64,000 bases of DNA from Gracilimonas sp. GTDB lineage: Bacteria; Bacteroidota; Rhodothermia; Balneolales; Balneolaceae. Within the stretch, counting starts at the first letter, position 1. Each line of letters opens with the position of its first letter. Shown here piece after piece: positions 61,127-64,000 of the stretch. The position numbers and the translations under genes are program-made. The notes under the pieces were generated by a model, which saw nothing but the letters and a program-made list of their open reading frames with translations, ran no database searches and was not told the DNA's origin. The stretch lies in NCBI RefSeq assembly GCF_017641085.1, contig NZ_JAEPPI010000002.1, forward strand, positions 62,001 through 126,000, given 5' to 3'.

Positions 61127-61549
61127 GTGGCTGGAAATAATAACATACAAACCCTTTCTGTTGAAGCTTCTACAGAGCATCTCGCCAAAGTGCGGGATTT
61201 TGTTGCTGCCCACGCCGAAAATATCGGGCTCAGCCAAAAAGATATTTCAGAAATAAGGCTGGCAGTGGATGAAGCCTACACCAATATCATTAAACACGCC
61301 TATAAAAACTCCCCCACTGAAAAAGTGAATATAGAAATTGGCTCAAACGCCAACCAGCTATGGATTTCATTGATGGATGAAGGGAATAGTTTTGACCCCA
61401 GCACTTACAGCGAACCCGACCTTATGCAACGCATCAAAGAAAAGAAACGCGGCGGCATGGGCGTTTACCTGATCCGTAAGCTCATGGATCAGGTACAGTA
61501 TAACCGCAAAGGACATACCAACGAAATACGTATGGTCAAAAACCTTTGA
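61127..61549 (+). CDS. Anti-sigma regulatory factor, serine kinase (RsbW-like)
   Basis: 140 residues from a GTG start. A GHKL ATPase: N-box EIRLAVDEAYTNIIKHAY near 45-62, G1 box region MDEGNSFDPSTY near 92 and G2 box KRGGMGVYLIRKLMD near 112. It should bind its target and phosphorylate the STAS antagonist encoded just before it. Second of three genes. Confidence 0.92.
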   Translation: MAGNNNIQTLSVEASTEHLAKVRDFVAAHAENIGLSQKDISEIRLAVDEAYTNIIKHAYKNSPTEKVNIEIGSNANQLWISLMDEGNSFDPSTYSEPDLMQRIKEKKRGGMGVYLIRKLMDQVQYNRKGHTNEIRMVKNL

Positions 61550-61555
61550 CGCATC

Positions 61556-63283
61556 GTGGATATAAAAACTTCTCTTTCGAATACTGAAGAACGCCAAAGC
61601 CGATTTGAGCTTCGTACCCTGCTGGAAACCAGCCGGATGCTCATCGAGTCGCAGGAACCGGATTTTGTACTGAACAATCTTCTGCTGATTACCATGGGGA
61701 AGCTGCTGGTGCCCAAGGGAATGATTCTCATCAATAAAGGCTCGAATCATTTTTACCTGGTAAGCAAGATTAAGGGAAAGAGTGATCTTGATGAGGATGA
61801 TTCAGTTCAGCTTGAATTTCCTGAGGCCGAGCTGGATCGTACGGTACTTAAAGCGGAAGAATTTCCTGAGATTTCAAAAAAACTGGGGCTGGCTGAAGGC
61901 AGCATCTTTTTTAACCTGAGAACCACCAATCATCACCTTGGTTTTTTATGCCTGGGGCCAAAGGGAAATAAACAGCCGCTTACAGCTAGTGAACTGGAGT
62001 TCATCGAAAGCCTGACTATCATTTCTTCGGTGGCTATTGCCAACTCACGAATGTTCCAGGAGCTTCGACTGATAAACCGGAAGCTTGATCGCAAAGTACA
62101 CGATCTGAACACCCTTCTGGAGCTCAGTAAAGATTTCAATATGATGGTGGACCGGGATGAAATTGCCCGAACGTTCAAGTTTGCCATGCTGGGGCAAATG
62201 TTGATCCGAACGTTCTTTTTTGTACTGGATGTTGACGGAGAAAAATCTATTGTAGCCAGCAGCGGGTTAAAGGAACAGCCTACTGATAAAGAACTGAATA
62301 CACTTTTTGAACTCGAAGATGTTTTCTATTGTGATGAAGAACATGACTGTCCCTTTTTGGAGAAAAATGGCATCAAACTGCTAATCGCGCTCCGCTTTCA
62401 AAATGAAAAAATTGGTGTTGTAGGGGTTGGAGCTCCCGCCAATAAAGAGCCTTATGGTAAAGAGCAGGTCAACTTTTTACAGTCGCTGGGAAACCTGGCT
62501 TTGCTTACCATCCAAAAGACATTATTGCTCGAAGAGCAGATAGAAAAGCAGCGAATGGAAGAGGAGCTCAACCTTGCCAAAACCATTCAGCAAGGGCTGC
62601 TTCCATCCCCAATTCCAACCATCGAAGGTTTTGATTTAGAGGCTACTAACATTTCCTCCCGTCAGGTGGGTGGCGACTATTTCGATGTGCTTGAAACTCC
62701 CGACAACGGGCATATACTCGCCATTGCCGATGTTACCGGAAAGGGAGTGCCGGCTTCGTTGTTGATGGCCAACCTGCAATCGATGTTACATGCCTTAGCC
62801 CCGATTGACATAACCCTGTCGGAGGCTACCGGAAGCATTAATGATATCATTCATAAAAATACACCGGCTGACAAATTCATCACTTTCTTCTGGGGAAAAA
62901 TATCGGCCGACGGCAAGCAATTTGATTATGTGAACGCGGGCCATAACAACCCAATGCTATTCAAAAAAGGCAGCAAAGAACCGGTTGAACTTGATGCGGG
63001 TGGCGTGATTTTAGGCGCCATGCCTTCCATGATGCCTTATGATTCAGCCTCCATTAACCTGGAAACCGGCGATACGTTGATTTTTTATACCGATGGCGTT
63101 ACCGAAGCGATGAACCCAGAACAAACCGAAGAGTACGAGGAAGAAAGGCTTGTTCAATGCATTCAATCCCATCTTGAAAAATCATCAAGCGAAATAATGA
63201 ATGCTGTTATCGATGACATTATGGACTTTTCGGATGGCATTCAGTACGATGACATCACCCTACTGGTGCTGAAGGTTAATTAA
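61556..63283 (+). CDS. GAF-domain PP2C (SpoIIE/RsbU-type) phosphatase
   Basis: 575 residues from a GTG start at 61556. N-terminal half contains two GAF-like sensor domains (about 20-155 and 185-330), joined by helices that probably form coiled coils (QKQRMEEELNLAKTIQQGLL). The PP2C domain (about 365-575) holds metal-binding aspartates in SRQVGGDYFDVLET, AIADVTGKGVPASLLMANLQ and IFYTDGVTEAMNPEQ. It would dephosphorylate the STAS protein when its sensors are stimulated. Third gene of the module. Confidence 0.93.
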   Translation: MDIKTSLSNTEERQSRFELRTLLETSRMLIESQEPDFVLNNLLLITMGKLLVPKGMILINKGSNHFYLVSKIKGKSDLDEDDSVQLEFPEAELDRTVLKAEEFPEISKKLGLAEGSIFFNLRTTNHHLGFLCLGPKGNKQPLTASELEFIESLTIISSVAIANSRMFQELRLINRKLDRKVHDLNTLLELSKDFNMMVDRDEIARTFKFAMLGQMLIRTFFFVLDVDGEKSIVASSGLKEQPTDKELNTLFELEDVFYCDEEHDCPFLEKNGIKLLIALRFQNEKIGVVGVGAPANKEPYGKEQVNFLQSLGNLALLTIQKTLLLEEQIEKQRMEEELNLAKTIQQGLLPSPIPTIEGFDLEATNISSRQVGGDYFDVLETPDNGHILAIADVTGKGVPASLLMANLQSMLHALAPIDITLSEATGSINDIIHKNTPADKFITFFWGKISADGKQFDYVNAGHNNPMLFKKGSKEPVELDAGGVILGAMPSMMPYDSASINLETGDTLIFYTDGVTEAMNPEQTEEYEEERLVQCIQSHLEKSSSEIMNAVIDDIMDFSDGIQYDDITLLVLKVN

Positions 63284-64000
63284 AGGTTTTTAAACCCAGC
63301 ACTCCGGTTCCCGTTGCGGTCTTCTCTCTGTTATGCGCTAATATAGTCTGATACGTGCTGTACCGGTTCATAATTTCATTTACATACCGGACCGTCTCAA
63401 TACCCCTGCAAAAACCGTAGCGTGCATGCTGGTAGTATTTACGCTGCATCAGCTTTAATAAAGACTCCGACACATCCTCCCATTCATTGGGGTTTTTATT
63501 GTGATCGATAGTGAGCCGGCGGGCATCAGCAAGGTGGCCGGAACCGGCATTGTATGCAGCCAGGGCAAACGACCATTTATTGGTAGAGTCCATATAGGCG
63601 TAATGGTCAAGATGAGAAGCCAGAATTTTAGCACCCTCACGAATATTCACTTCCGGGATATACAATGAGTCAGATGAGATTTCTGAGAACCTTGGTAACA
63701 CCTGCATAATCCCTACGGCTCCTGCCCAACTCACCGAGCTTGGATTAAATTTCGATTCCTGCGCAGCTATAGCGGTAAGCATCACCCAGTCGACATCCAT
63801 TTCATCGGCTACCTCACGAATCATATTATCATAGGGAGAAATAGTGCCGTATTGCTCTCCCTGATAAGTAGGGCTGTAGTAATCAGCTATTTGGTTGCCC
63901 GACTCAAAGTATTTTTTCCGTAATACATTCAGAAATGCAGAGCGTTTGGGAACCCCATCCTCATCAAAACGAAAATGCTTGTACAGAAAACGGTTTAGCT
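63276..64000 (-). CDS. MltF-like lytic transglycosylase (5' end outside the window)
   Basis: The frame stays open to the right end of the window, so the protein continues beyond 64000; at least 241 codons are visible. From an internal Met (63824) the SLT lysozyme-like domain is complete: LTAIAAQESKFNPSSVSWAG contains the catalytic glutamate, then GAVGIMQVLP, FALAAYNAGSGHLADARRL and YGFCRGIETVRYVNEIMNRY. The visible upstream part (SPTYQGEQYGTISPYDNMI) resembles the junction between the solute-binding-like domain and the SLT domain in MltF. It cleaves peptidoglycan, attached to the outer membrane in relatives. Convergent with the phosphatase gene, overlapping by eight bases. Confidence 0.88.
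   Translation of the reverse strand, partial: LNRFLYKHFRFDEDGVPKRSAFLNVLRKKYFESGNQIADYYSPTYQGEQYGTISPYDNMIREVADEMDVDWVMLTAIAAQESKFNPSSVSWAGAVGIMQVLPRFSEISSDSLYIPEVNIREGAKILASHLDHYAYMDSTNKWSFALAAYNAGSGHLADARRLTIDHNKNPNEWEDVSESLLKLMQRKYYQHARYGFCRGIETVRYVNEIMNRYSTYQTILAHNREKTATGTGVLGLKTFN

Overview
The window looks like a chromosomal segment of a marine or saline member of the Bacteroidota/Balneolota group (inferred; closest in feel to Balneolaceae). The reasons are TAnnTTTG-type -7 promoter boxes in front of two tRNA genes, a DUF5686 outer-membrane protein, an OmpA lipoprotein with calcium-type DxDGDG repeats, an NhaC Na+/H+ antiporter, many secreted peptidases and lipoproteins, and moderate GC with AT-rich accessory patches. 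No rRNA, CRISPR array, phage structural genes or transposase was found. There are three tRNA genes: Ser-GCT, Ala-GGC and Arg-CCT.

Layout. 0-15 kb: polyphosphate glucokinase, VOC protein, MarR regulator, EamA exporter, DksA-like zinc finger, secreted hypothetical and TPR proteins, amidohydrolase, S9 peptidase, DUF456 protein, histidine ammonia-lyase, POT peptide transporter and glycerol kinase. Four REP-like hairpins lie between these genes. 15-24 kb: an AT-rich pair of unknown genes, mnmE, small lipoproteins and secreted proteins, an SRPBCC protein, secG and an MscS channel. 24-41 kb is the accessory region. It holds an SRAP-family protein without its catalytic residues, a GxxExxY nuclease bracketed by inverted repeats, a CPBP protease, a DEAD-box-like protein with destroyed ATPase motifs, NhaC between long direct repeats, a GIY-YIG nuclease with a truncated relic copy, a dienelactone hydrolase, a two-gene HNH + DUF2075 operon (probable antiphage system), a Fic fragment, and many mosaic non-coding repeats. 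41-50 kb: tilS-hpt, tRNA-Ser and a four-gene envelope operon ending in a CHASE2 adenylate cyclase. 50-58 kb: tRNA-Ala, OmpA lipoprotein, DUF5686 protein, tRNA-Arg and a multicopper oxidase operon. 58-64 kb: orphan ABC ATPase, SPOR lipoprotein, an RsbV/RsbW/RsbU-like partner-switching module and an MltF-like lytic transglycosylase that runs off the right end.

Genes that seem to work together: (i) HNH endonuclease with a ScoMcrA-like N-terminus plus a PD-(D/E)XK/DUF2075 helicase-like protein, overlapping by one base; (ii) secreted protein, FecR protein, outer-membrane protein and CHASE2 adenylate cyclase, which could carry envelope information to cAMP; (iii) multicopper oxidase, small secreted partner and LVIVD propeller; (iv) STAS antagonist, anti-sigma kinase and PP2C phosphatase. 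A palindrome in front of the marR gene resembles one in front of the SRPBCC gene 19 kb away, which suggests a small shared regulon.

The best candidates for something undescribed are the HNH-DUF2075 pair, the FecR-to-cyclase operon, the two apparently dead enzymes (SRAP and DEAD-box), and the nuclease genes (GxxExxY, GIY-YIG) that sit inside their own dispersed repeats.
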